A stretch of 64,000 bases of DNA from Gammaproteobacteria bacterium. Its GTDB lineage: Bacteria > Pseudomonadota > Gammaproteobacteria > Pseudomonadales > Pseudohongiellaceae. The notes under the pieces were generated by a model, which saw only the letters and a program-made list of their open reading frames with translations, searched no databases and had not been told where the DNA came from. The position numbers were made by a program, and so were the translations under genes. The stretch lies in NCBI GenBank assembly GCA_029246545.1, contig JAQWMX010000018.1:23621-87620 (forward strand), written 5' to 3'. Each line of letters starts with the position of its first letter. Position 1 is the first letter of the stretch. Shown here in pieces: positions 43,325 through 51,918 of the stretch.

Positions 43325-44761
43325 TCAAAGAAAACTAACTCTCAAAGCAATGATCACAATTCCGGCAATGTTAAGCAAAAAACCCGCCCGTGCCATTTGC
43401 CAGCCCCTGACCATTCCAGAGCCCATGACAATAGAGTTGGGCATGGTAGCGGCAGGCAGCATAAAAGCGCAGCTGGCTGCTAGGGTGATAGGAATTATCA
43501 AGAAACTGGGGTCCATATTACGACTCAATGCCAGGGCAGCGAAAACAGGCGATAAGGCCGTCACGCTAGCGATATTGCTGCTAATCTCAGTTAGGAAAAC
43601 CATTAGGGTCAGAACGGCTAAGATCAGTATTATCTCTGGCAACAATAAACTATCCTCCAAGAGTAGAGAAATATATTCACCAATTCCATTTTCACTTACC
43701 GCTCTAGCCATACATAAACCACCACCGATCAATAGCAGGATACCCCAGGGCACTTTCTTAACAGCAGTTTCCCAGTCTAGTAGGAACTCTTGTTTCTTTA
43801 GATTTGCTGGAATCACAAACAATAAAAAAGCCGCACTTATAGCTATGCCTGTATCTGAAATATATTCCAATGGAGGCCATTCACGTAATAAGGGTAAAGT
43901 GCTCCATAAAATGGCTGCCAACATAAAAATAATAAACGTTAAAACTTGGCCAAGCTCCCAGTCCTCTTTAGCGTGAACAGCACTGGTATCAATAGGCAGC
44001 TGATCGCTACTGTTAGGAATTTTAAAAATTAAATGTGTCATCAAATACCAACTAACAGGAAGTAACACAACAACAACAGGGAGAGCAATCCCCATCCATT
44101 GGATAAACGATACAGGTTGATTAAGTATTTCCTCTGTATAACCTGCATAAAACATATTTGTGCCCGTACCAACTAAAGTGCCCATACCACCAATCGAGCA
44201 AGAATAGGCTATTGCAAGCAGTAAGCAGGTGGAAAAATCATTGCGATGCGGATTGTTAGTACTTATCAGTTTGATAATACTCAAGGCTACTGGCAACATG
44301 ATAATGGCGGTAGCAGTATTGGATATCCACATTGAAAGCATAGCTGAGGCCAACATAAAACCGCCTATGATATTACGGGGCCGAGTACCACAAAATTTTA
44401 ATACGAATAAAGAAAAGCGTTTATGCAAGTGCCATTTCTCAATGGCTGCAGCCAGCATAAACCCACCTAGAGCAAGAAAAACGATGCGGTGGCCGTAGCT
44501 TACTGAAATACGATCTAAACCCATAGTGCCCGTAAAAGACAGAACAATAAGTGGAATAAGTGCCGTGATATAAAGTGGAACAACTTCAGTCATCCACCAA
44601 AGAGCTATCCATGCAGTCATACCAGCTGTTACTTTCCCGGCTTGACCAAGCTCAAGTATGCTGCCATCACTTCTTATAGCCTGCTCGGGTACTAATAAAT
44701 AAATTATGAGGCCAAGAATGGGGCCAGCAAGTATCAAGGCATATCGCATATTTTTGTGCAT
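43325..44761 (-). CDS. SLC13/DASS-family sodium:dicarboxylate symporter
   Basis: The 478-residue inner-membrane carrier couples Na+ to uptake of di- or tricarboxylates, or sulfate in some members. Family marks are an early WWMTEVVPLYITALIPL, SNTATAIIMLPVALSII (the Ser-Asn-Thr that binds Na and substrate), and a second half with TEISSNIASVTALSPVF and LPAATMPNSIVMGSG. It is the last gene of a three-gene run with a CoA-transferase and an HMG-CoA-lyase-like enzyme, which suggests the imported compound is activated with CoA and cleaved. Confidence 0.9.
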   Translation of the reverse strand: MHKNMRYALILAGPILGLIIYLLVPEQAIRSDGSILELGQAGKVTAGMTAWIALWWMTEVVPLYITALIPLIVLSFTGTMGLDRISVSYGHRIVFLALGGFMLAAAIEKWHLHKRFSLFVLKFCGTRPRNIIGGFMLASAMLSMWISNTATAIIMLPVALSIIKLISTNNPHRNDFSTCLLLAIAYSCSIGGMGTLVGTGTNMFYAGYTEEILNQPVSFIQWMGIALPVVVVLLPVSWYLMTHLIFKIPNSSDQLPIDTSAVHAKEDWELGQVLTFIIFMLAAILWSTLPLLREWPPLEYISDTGIAISAAFLLFVIPANLKKQEFLLDWETAVKKVPWGILLLIGGGLCMARAVSENGIGEYISLLLEDSLLLPEIILILAVLTLMVFLTEISSNIASVTALSPVFAALALSRNMDPSFLIIPITLAASCAFMLPAATMPNSIVMGSGMVRGWQMARAGFLLNIAGIVIIALRVSFL

Positions 44762-44846
44762 AATTAATATTTTTATTATTTTATTAAATAAATACTGGCC
44801 TCATATCAACTTATGACGATGAGGAATCATTCAAACACCATATTAG

Positions 44847-46043
44847 TTAAGGAAGCTCTTCGCTAACAACTCCTTTAGCTATTAAATCATTAACAAAATT
44901 ATCATCATGCCCTATAGAAGAAATAAGCTCACGGCTATGCTCCCCAACTCGAGGCGGCTGAATTCTTAACTCCAATCTTTGACCGTTGTATTGAAGAGGA
45001 ATCTTGGGTAGTTTGCCCATCAAACCAGGTCGTAATTCAATGTCGACAAAGCCATTGCTAGCATTAAGATGTTCGTCATCAAGTAGATCTTCTGGCTTAG
45101 CAACTGGAGCGAAGGGGCATCCTACGTGATCTAAGCGTTTGTTTACTGTGTCGGCATCCATGCTGCCAAATAAGCTTTCCAAACGTGGAATAATAAGGTC
45201 TCTGCCAATAACACGATCTTCATTCGATTGAAGTGCGCTGTCAGTCTTGAAGTCATCTAGTTCAAACTCTTCACAGAATTTATCCCATTGCCCATCTGTA
45301 ACCAAACCGACAAAAATTTGAGTCTTGCTTCCTGTCCAAAAAAGATCATAAACCGGCCAGGGTTGAGAGTCCCGCGTGAATAATGATTTACTTGGGAGTC
45401 CCGATATCTCATGAGTGGCGATATGAGTGGCCATCAATAAAGCACAGTTCTCAAATAAGCCTGATTTAACGATACTGCCTTTACCAGTATTTTGTTTTTG
45501 GTTTATAGCAGCAAGTATCCCAATTACACCAAACATACCGCCCATGATGTCATTAACAGAGGCTCCTGCTCTTGAAGGCTTGCCTTCTGGCCCTGTCATG
45601 TATGCCAGTCCCCCCATCATCTGCACTACTTCATCTAATGCAGCTCTGTTCTCGTAGGGCCCGGAAAGAAAACCTTTCATTGAGCAATAGATCAATTCAG
45701 AGTTATGTTTTTTAAGCTCTCCATAACCAAGTCCGGCACGATCGAGCGTACCCTCACGAAAGTTTTCAGTAACCACATCAGCAGATTTGACCAGCTCAAG
45801 AATCAACGCCTTTCCCTCTACAGATTTAATATCTACAGCCAGACTTTTCTTATTACGATTAAAAACTGAATGAAAACCTGTACCGAATGAACCCAAATAG
45901 CGTGTTTTGTCACCTTTACCTTGCGGTTCAACTTTAATTACTTCAGCGCCAAGATCTGCCAGAATCATTCCGCATGAAGGTCCCATTACCATATGCCCAA
46001 ATTCTAGAACACGAATACCTTCTAATGGTGCATTACTGCTCAT
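44847..46043 (-). CDS. Class III CoA-transferase (CaiB/BaiF)
   Basis: This enzyme moves CoA between carboxylic acids through a glutamyl/aspartyl anhydride intermediate. The start LEGIRVLEFGHMVMGPSCGM, ILADLGAEVIKVEPQGKGD, the DVVTENFREGTLDR segment and RAGASVNDIMGG are typical, with the catalytic Asp in VNDI. I begin it at the ATG 46041-46043, preceded by AGGAAAG at 7 bases; a TTG-initiated longer form is less likely. The 398-residue length is normal. The gene order suggests activation of the acid imported by the SLC13 carrier. Confidence 0.88.
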   Translation of the reverse strand: MSSNAPLEGIRVLEFGHMVMGPSCGMILADLGAEVIKVEPQGKGDKTRYLGSFGTGFHSVFNRNKKSLAVDIKSVEGKALILELVKSADVVTENFREGTLDRAGLGYGELKKHNSELIYCSMKGFLSGPYENRAALDEVVQMMGGLAYMTGPEGKPSRAGASVNDIMGGMFGVIGILAAINQKQNTGKGSIVKSGLFENCALLMATHIATHEISGLPSKSLFTRDSQPWPVYDLFWTGSKTQIFVGLVTDGQWDKFCEEFELDDFKTDSALQSNEDRVIGRDLIIPRLESLFGSMDADTVNKRLDHVGCPFAPVAKPEDLLDDEHLNASNGFVDIELRPGLMGKLPKIPLQYNGQRLELRIQPPRVGEHSRELISSIGHDDNFVNDLIAKGVVSEELP

Positions 46044-46082
46044 AGTTATCTTTCCTGTTGTATTCAATCTTTACCATTACTG

Positions 46083-47057
46083 CTAGGTCTCAAAAATATT
46101 TTCAGGGGAAAAGTCAGCGGGATATTTACCGGCTCGATTAATCACTCCGTGAAGTTGCTGATCTGGCAATATGCTGCGTAATAGTTGCTGACCGGTTAAT
46201 AGTTTGTCTAAATCGATACCCGTTTTAACGCCATTTTTTTGCATCAAAAATACTAGGTCTTCTAGGGTGATGTTGCCTGTGGCATTAGGAGCAAAAGGGC
46301 ACCCTCCCAAGCCACAGAGAGAGGCATCAAAATATTTTACATTCTGTTCCAAGGCGGCCATCGCATTGGCCAGACCTAAACCAAAGGTATCGTGAAAATG
46401 CGCCCGTATTTTAATTCCTGGATTGATAACGCTTTGCAGTCGACGAAAAGCGCTTGTTATCTGTAAGGGAACGGCATATCCGACTGTATCGGCCAGGCCT
46501 ATTTCATCGACGCCAATTTTTTGACATTCGTCAACCATCCAGAACACCTGATCTTCATCGATTTTTCCTTCATAGGAGCAACCAAAAGCTGTGGAAATTC
46601 CAGCTGCTAAAAAAGGTCTTTCTGTTTGTGGTAGCTTATCAATTAACTCTCTAACTCTTGCTAATTCTTGCAAGGATTCAATACGACTTTTACGAATATT
46701 TTTCTGACTATGAGTTTCGCTGACAGATAATGGCAGCACCACAGAACGAGCACCAAATTCAATAGCACGCTCGACACCTTTTAAATTTGGAGACAATACA
46801 GTTGGCACTAACACGCCCAATTCGTCGGCGTAGCGAATCATATCTCCTGCATCAGCAAATTGTGGTACCAACTTTGGAGGCACCATTGACGATATTTCAA
46901 TATTTCGTATACCACTTTCAAACAATAGACGTAGGGTGGCTTTTTTGTCTACAAGCGGCACTACCAAATTCTTTAAAATTTGTAAGCCATCGCGCAGCAC
47001 GCAGTCTGAAATAACCACATCCACATCGCTTAAAATTTGGTCCGTGTGATTGGCCAT
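46083..47057 (-). CDS. Hydroxymethylglutaryl-CoA lyase-like enzyme
   Basis: This TIM-barrel lyase of 324 residues cleaves hydroxy-methyl-acyl-CoA thioesters. HMGL marks are visible: VISDCVLRDGLQ with the metal/substrate Arg-Asp, EISSMVPPKLVPQFADA, GISTAFGCSYEG, HFHDTFGLGLANAMAAL with two metal His, and the flexible lid GLGGCPFAPNATGN with the catalytic Cys. The substrate may be HMG-CoA or a close relative such as citramalyl-CoA. It is the first gene of the lyase/CoA-transferase/carrier set. Confidence 0.88.
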   Translation of the reverse strand: MANHTDQILSDVDVVISDCVLRDGLQILKNLVVPLVDKKATLRLLFESGIRNIEISSMVPPKLVPQFADAGDMIRYADELGVLVPTVLSPNLKGVERAIEFGARSVVLPLSVSETHSQKNIRKSRIESLQELARVRELIDKLPQTERPFLAAGISTAFGCSYEGKIDEDQVFWMVDECQKIGVDEIGLADTVGYAVPLQITSAFRRLQSVINPGIKIRAHFHDTFGLGLANAMAALEQNVKYFDASLCGLGGCPFAPNATGNITLEDLVFLMQKNGVKTGIDLDKLLTGQQLLRSILPDQQLHGVINRAGKYPADFSPENIFET

Positions 47058-47189
47058 AGTAGTCTCATACCATCAACTGAGTTGTTATAAGTTAAGTATA
47101 GGAAGTATAGAAAGCATTTCCTAGTAAGCTAGCTTTATTTTTAATTGTATCGCTAATTTGTAATTGAGTTTTAGTCAAAATATGTTTAC

Positions 47190-47213
47190 GTCCGCTTTTG
47201 ATAACTAGCGGAC
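47190..47213. repeat. Dispersed palindromic repeat, copy B
   Basis: GTCCGCT and AGCGGAC pair perfectly around TTTGATAACT. It sits in the gap between the HMG-CoA-lyase-like and DUF6152 genes. Confidence 0.65.
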
Positions 47214-47285
47214 ATAAGAGCTTATAAAATATTATGAAAAAAAACGTGATTAATTGCGGTACAAAAGGACTTTATTGCAAAGACC

Positions 47286-47684
47286 TTATTGTCTTGCTGA
47301 TCCAAATCTGAATATTTCATTGCCTTCTGTGTCGAACTGCGCGACGAATTCAACATTAGCAATGTTGTCTACATTTCTGGCAAGTGCGGCATGAACCTCG
47401 ACAATATCTCCGGGTTCCAGAGTGTCTCTTCTGATGCCTTGACGCATTAGCATGGAGGCTGCTGCCATTTCAAAATTCCAGTGAAACACATCACCATTTT
47501 CCAAAACCTCATCCACTAATAGGCGTGCATGAGGATTTACCATTCGCAATTCAACTACTGTGCCAGCTACGATAACGGGTTTATCAGGATCGAATTGAGA
47601 TAACCAGTTATGGTGTGCACTTAGTGATAATGGCGTTAAAAGTAAGCCTGAAATTATTCCAACAAAAAATAATCTAGATTTCAT
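47286..47684 (-). CDS. DUF6152 family secreted protein (first copy)
   Basis: A small exported protein of unknown function. After a signal peptide (SRLFFVGIISGLLLTPLSLS, cleaved near SAHH) comes the DUF6152 pattern: His-His near the mature start, FDPDKPVIVAGTVVELRMVNPHA, and a late GDIVEVHAALARN. I use the second ATG (47682-47684), because GGAG lies 6 bases before it; an upstream ATG would add MERL. It lies 36 bases after a secreted PDLxGxW-type protein on the same strand. A second copy with the same neighbour type is at 53 kb. Confidence 0.78.
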   Translation of the reverse strand: MKSRLFFVGIISGLLLTPLSLSAHHNWLSQFDPDKPVIVAGTVVELRMVNPHARLLVDEVLENGDVFHWNFEMAAASMLMRQGIRRDTLEPGDIVEVHAALARNVDNIANVEFVAQFDTEGNEIFRFGSARQ

Positions 47685-47720
47685 AAGGCGCTCCATAACA
47701 GCGTTTAAAATAAATTTTTA

Positions 47721-48554
47721 TTAAAAGTATTGTGTTGAATCTTCACTTTCGCAAACCCACTCAATCAAAGAATCGCCAGGCATAATAGTAAAATCAGCCC
47801 TTAGATCAAATGCTTCGGTATAAGCACCAGGGTCATCAATAGTAATATCTAATTCTAAACGGCCATAACTAATTCGATTGAAACGTTCAGTAATGACTAG
47901 CTGTTCCGTGGATGGGCTGCCATTAAAGTCTACCCAACCATCTCCCCGAAAATTATTGGTTGTTACAATAAGGGAATCACCTTCCCAATGTCCAACGGAG
48001 TAACCATACCAGGTGGGAATAGGCTCACCTAAAGTTGGCAGAGGCCGACCATCCATGAAAATTTCTCTAACCCCGGAGCTGGCTTCATACAATATAACTA
48101 ATCTGTCCTCAGATTGAATAATTTCAAAGGGCTGTGGGTGAGTATGGAACTGCATATGACCCAATGGCAGGCAATAGCTGTCTGGGTTTTCTATGCCATT
48201 GTTTGCTATACGCTCTTCTCTTTTTTCTCTGGCCCAGGGTAGATAGGGTAGGCCGTTTTCATAGCCGAAACCCTGATCCCAAAACGTGGCATAAGGCGGC
48301 ACGCCTGGAGGAGGGGTTCTGGGTTCGCCGACTGGTCTGCCTTGAACACCGCTGTCATGCGGGAATGGGAAGTCCCAAGTGCCTGCTAGATCTGGCTTGC
48401 CATCAAGAGCTCTGGGTATAGGGGCGTCAAGATCAGGCGTGCCATCTGCTAACATCGGCACGTCGTCCATATGTAAAGGCCATTGAGCAAAAGCGGAGGT
48501 AGTAAATGCCAAGGTTGATGTGATAATAGCAAGTGGTAATAAGGTCGGTTTCAT
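47721..48554 (-). CDS. Secreted PDLxGxW/WEGDxLxV family protein, paralogue A
   Basis: This exported 277-residue protein has no assigned function. It has a signal peptide (LLPLAIITSTLAFTTSAFA) and a mature start with GTPDLDAPIPRALDGKPDLAGTW. SYCLPLGHMQF contains a conserved Cys. Then follow REIFMDGRPLP, YGYSVGHWEGDSLIVTTNNF, TEQLVITERFNR and LELDITIDDPGAYTEAF. Proteins with this pattern occur in many copies in some marine and soil bacteria, often next to DUF6152. Three relatives lie in this window. A beta-rich, lipocalin-like fold is my guess. Confidence 0.75.
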   Translation of the reverse strand: MKPTLLPLAIITSTLAFTTSAFAQWPLHMDDVPMLADGTPDLDAPIPRALDGKPDLAGTWDFPFPHDSGVQGRPVGEPRTPPPGVPPYATFWDQGFGYENGLPYLPWAREKREERIANNGIENPDSYCLPLGHMQFHTHPQPFEIIQSEDRLVILYEASSGVREIFMDGRPLPTLGEPIPTWYGYSVGHWEGDSLIVTTNNFRGDGWVDFNGSPSTEQLVITERFNRISYGRLELDITIDDPGAYTEAFDLRADFTIMPGDSLIEWVCESEDSTQYF

Positions 48555-48750
48555 TGTTACGCCTATGTAGTCTTTTTATATGGCTTCACTTTAAATCTTA
48601 GTAGTAATTCTTGTCAAAGTAATCACTGTTTAATGAAGACATGTTTTTTGGGTTTTATTGGATTGATACTTTGCCGTTAATGGCTACAATGGAATTTATT
48701 GAATCATTTTAAAAAGTAAATAGAGAATAAATAGAAGGAAGCATCTAAAG

Positions 48751-50037
48751 ATGAGTAAGACTGATAAATCCAAAGATCTAATAGAAAGTGGTCAAGTTGA
48801 AGAAGTTGCTGCTAATGGGCTTTTGCACAGAAGAGCATTTCTTAAAACTGGCGCTATAGTTGCCAGTGGTACGACCATTCTTAGCGCAACAGCTGCGCCA
48901 CCTGAAGTTGATATTTGGAGCACGACAGCGGGAAGACCTCCTGAAGCATATGGCAATCGCTCAGAATTTGAATCTGATGTGATACGTGATGCCTTTACAC
49001 CGACCATTTCAGTAGGGGCAGGTGCATCACGTACTCCACACGGAAGTTTAGAAGGAATTATTACGCCAAGTGCATTGCATTTTGAAAGACACCATAACGG
49101 CATTCCAAATATTGACCCTGACCAGCATCGTTTATTGATTCATGGTTTAGTGGATCAGCCATTGGTTTTTGATCTGGAATCACTTAGTCGTTACCCCTTA
49201 GTTTCTCGAATCCAGTTTTTGGAATGCTCAGGTAATAGCCGTAGTTTGGATGCTGATCAACCGGTAGCCGGTTCGGCTCAAACAATTCATGGATTGCTTT
49301 CATGCAGTGAATGGACAGGCGTACCTTTATCTATCTTGCTAGATGAAGCAGGCATTCAAACTGAAGGTAAATGGATATTAGCTGAAGGAGCGGACTCTTC
49401 TTTGATGACTAGAAGTGTTCCCATGAGCAAAGTAATGGATGATGCCATTATTGCGCTTTATCAAAATGGAGAGCGATTACGTCCTGGCAATGGCTATCCA
49501 ATGCGTTTATTCCTACCAGGCTGGGAAGGCAATGCCAGTGTGAAATGGTTGCGTCGTATTAAAGTAACAGAAGGGCCAACCATGACGCGTGATGAAACAT
49601 CCAAATATACGGATCTACAACCAGATGGAACCGCGCAGATCTTTTCATTCCAGATGGGCGTGAAATCAATCATTACATCGCCTTCTGGCGAACAAAGCAT
49701 GCGCGGGCCTGGTTTATATCAAATTTCAGGGCTGGCATGGACAGGTGCAGGGCGTATAAGTCGAGTTGAAGTTTCTGCTGACGGTGGTAGAACTTGGGGC
49801 GAAGCTGAATTAACTGAACCTGCACTTCCGAAAGCTCTCACGCGTTTCCGCATGCCTTGGCGTTGGAACGGTGGGCCGGCTTTAATACAGAGTCGAGCTT
49901 ATGATGAAACTGGTGCAGTGCAACCAACAAGAACGTCTCTTTTAAGTGAAAGAGGCAAGCAATATAACTATCACAACCATGCGATTCAAACCTGGCAAGT
50001 AAGTTCTACAAGGGAGGTGAGCAATGCATATGCGTAA
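48751..50037 (+). CDS. soxC: SoxC-like sulfite/sulfane dehydrogenase molybdenum subunit
   Basis: SoxC is the molybdopterin subunit of sulfur dehydrogenase SoxCD, which oxidises the sulfane sulfur held on SoxYZ. The 428-residue protein has a Tat-like start (HRRAFLKTGAIVASGTT), the molybdenum-binding Cys in FLECSGNSRS, GLLSCSEWTGVPLSILLDEAG, FLPGWEGNASVKWLRRI and the C-terminal dimerisation domain (VEVSADGGRTWGEA). Its stop overlaps the start of the soxD gene by 14 bases. No soxA, B, X, Y or Z is present, so it may act on free sulfite or another sulfur compound. Confidence 0.88.
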   Translation: MSKTDKSKDLIESGQVEEVAANGLLHRRAFLKTGAIVASGTTILSATAAPPEVDIWSTTAGRPPEAYGNRSEFESDVIRDAFTPTISVGAGASRTPHGSLEGIITPSALHFERHHNGIPNIDPDQHRLLIHGLVDQPLVFDLESLSRYPLVSRIQFLECSGNSRSLDADQPVAGSAQTIHGLLSCSEWTGVPLSILLDEAGIQTEGKWILAEGADSSLMTRSVPMSKVMDDAIIALYQNGERLRPGNGYPMRLFLPGWEGNASVKWLRRIKVTEGPTMTRDETSKYTDLQPDGTAQIFSFQMGVKSIITSPSGEQSMRGPGLYQISGLAWTGAGRISRVEVSADGGRTWGEAELTEPALPKALTRFRMPWRWNGGPALIQSRAYDETGAVQPTRTSLLSERGKQYNYHNHAIQTWQVSSTREVSNAYA

Positions 50038-50539
50038 GCTATTAGCTCTGCTTTTATTGATGTGCCCATTTGCTTTTGCACAAGAAGGTCCCGGACTTGG
50101 TGTGCCAGCTAGCCCTGAAGAAGTGGCTGGTTGGGATATTAGTATCGGCCCGGATGGTGAAAACTTACCACTTGGTTCAGGGACTCCTGCTCAAGGTGCA
50201 AGCGTTTATGCCACTCAATGTCTCGTCTGTCATGGACCTAATGGAGAGGGTGGTTTAGAGCCTAAATTAGTTGGTGGTCACGGTACTATTGATACCCCTA
50301 ATGCAGTTAAGACAGTTGGATCTTACTGGCCTTATGCAGCTACTGTGTTTGATTACATTAGACGTTCAATGCCTTTTCAATTACCAGGCTCTTTAACAGA
50401 TAACGAAGTCTATGCTTTAACAGCTTACCTACTTGAATTGAATGGCATAATTGATGAAGACACTGTACTAAATGCATATTCATTACGAGCTGTAGAAATG
50501 CCAAATCGAGATGGTTTTGTTTGGGCCTGGCAAGAGTAA
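50024..50539 (+). CDS. soxD: SoxD-like cytochrome c
   Basis: This periplasmic c-type cytochrome of 171 residues receives electrons from the SoxC-type subunit. It has a signal peptide (KLLALLLLMCPFAFA), a start WDISIGPDGENLPLGSGT typical of SoxD, one heme site CLVCHG, KTVGSYWPYAATVFDYIRRSMPFQLPG with the probable Met ligand, and a helix EVYALTAYLLELNGI. It is the one-heme form. Its start sits inside the end of soxC, indicating coupled translation. Confidence 0.9.
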   Translation: MHMRKLLALLLLMCPFAFAQEGPGLGVPASPEEVAGWDISIGPDGENLPLGSGTPAQGASVYATQCLVCHGPNGEGGLEPKLVGGHGTIDTPNAVKTVGSYWPYAATVFDYIRRSMPFQLPGSLTDNEVYALTAYLLELNGIIDEDTVLNAYSLRAVEMPNRDGFVWAWQE

Positions 50540-50604
50540 AAGTGATTTAAGTTTTGTAGACTTACTGAGGACTGCTTTCTATCTAAAGCGTTCACTCGCT
50601 AAAC

Positions 50605-51708
50605 TCAGCACTTTCCCGGCACATAAGCGGAGATAAATTGTTTCACAGTGTCAGGATTACCTTGCATTATAATTCGCTCTTTTTTGCGCGCTAATTGATA
50701 GTTATACATTGGATCGTAATAATCACTCAGCAAAATAGCGATCCAGTCACGGTGTAGGTTTTCATTGCCCTTTGCATGCTCCTTTATAGCGTTTTCTAGT
50801 AATTGACTTAGCTTAGCAAAACGATTGCCGCCCAGGCGTCGCCGGATGTTGTGTAAAGACTCACGCAGCTCTTCAGCAAAACTAATGAAGCCTTGTTCTT
50901 TACCTACTGATTTCTGCCAGTCATGAAGATTACGCAGAATGTAATTGTGAAAAGTATGCTCAACTCTATGTTCCAGGTCTGTCTCCAGCAGAACCAGTGG
51001 TGCACCATTCATAGCATGTTTTAGTACTGGCGGGAGATTGCGGCGGCCTATTAGTTTGCTCTCATCCTCGACGAGTATTGCACGTTGGGGGTGGAGATGA
51101 GATTGCTGCAAAACAGCTACGGAAAGAGAATTTTCAAAATTTATTTGCGTTGGCTGCCCGCCCACTCTTCTACCAAAAGCACTCCCTCGATGATGAGCAT
51201 GACCTTCAAGATCAACACTGCATGTCGATTGTTCTAACACTTCGGTTTTACCACAACCAGTTTGACCACCCAGCACCAAAAATGGTCGGGTGTGGCATGT
51301 TGAATTAAGGGTGTTTATCAAAAATCTACGCATGGCTTTATATCCTCCTAGCACGCGGGGATATTCAATGTTGGCATCTGCAAGCCATTGCTGACAGATA
51401 AGTGATCGCTGGCCACCACGAAAACAAAACAAATAACCTTGTGGATGCTTGGCTGTAAATACTGACCAGTCATGTAATCTCTCTGCTTTTGTAGCACCAC
51501 TAACTAGGTGATGTCCAAGTGCTAAAGCAGCTTTAGGACCTTGCTGCTTATAACAAGTGCCAACGGCGGTCCTTTCTTCGTCATTTAGTAGTGGCAGGTT
51601 CACTGCATTAGGGAAACTTCCACGAGCAAATTCCACCGGAGCACGCACGTCCATCATAATTTCGTTTGAAAGGAAGATTTTTTCGTAATTACTGGAATCT
51701 GACTGCAC
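50605..51708 (-). CDS. mnmH: tRNA 2-selenouridine synthase
   Basis: MnmH (SelU/YbbB) replaces the sulfur of 2-thiouridine at tRNA position 34 with selenium, through a geranylated intermediate, using selenophosphate. The N-terminal rhodanese domain runs to about residue 125, with the active Cys in LFCFRGGQRS. A P-loop domain follows (LVLGGQTGCGKTEVL and HRGSAFGR), and the RNA-binding C-terminus has LSDYYDPMYNYQLARK. Its presence implies selenophosphate is made, but selD is not in the window. The gene sits between SoxCD and a paralogue pair, so it may have moved. Confidence 0.93.
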   Translation of the reverse strand: MQSDSSNYEKIFLSNEIMMDVRAPVEFARGSFPNAVNLPLLNDEERTAVGTCYKQQGPKAALALGHHLVSGATKAERLHDWSVFTAKHPQGYLFCFRGGQRSLICQQWLADANIEYPRVLGGYKAMRRFLINTLNSTCHTRPFLVLGGQTGCGKTEVLEQSTCSVDLEGHAHHRGSAFGRRVGGQPTQINFENSLSVAVLQQSHLHPQRAILVEDESKLIGRRNLPPVLKHAMNGAPLVLLETDLEHRVEHTFHNYILRNLHDWQKSVGKEQGFISFAEELRESLHNIRRRLGGNRFAKLSQLLENAIKEHAKGNENLHRDWIAILLSDYYDPMYNYQLARKKERIIMQGNPDTVKQFISAYVPGKC

Positions 51709-51828
51709 TAAAGAACCTCGGTGTGTGAGCTTGATTCAATTCGTTAAGCCCAGTTGCATCTTAGTAAAATCAAGATTAATCTGGGAAAGAGTTAAATACG
51801 AGTTTAATAATATTTTTTAATAGTTCAG

Positions 51829-51855
51829 GTCTGCTTATTATTCAAAGCGGACATT
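51829..51855. repeat. Dispersed palindromic repeat, copy C
   Basis: GTCTGCTT (51829-51836) and AAGCGGAC (51845-51852) flank ATTATTCA; the arms have one wobble. The ACATT that follows the right arm also occurs in copies A and E. Confidence 0.65.
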
Positions 51856-51918
51856 AGGAGCTTTGAAAATCTTAATCAAGAACTAGCCATATAGAGAAAA
51901 GTTTATTTAAGGAAACAT

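Noticed and set aside
43350..43976. Long open frame on the plus strand opposite the SLC13 gene
   Set aside because: It is antisense to clear transporter motifs, has no domain of its own, and follows from the codon pattern of the real gene.
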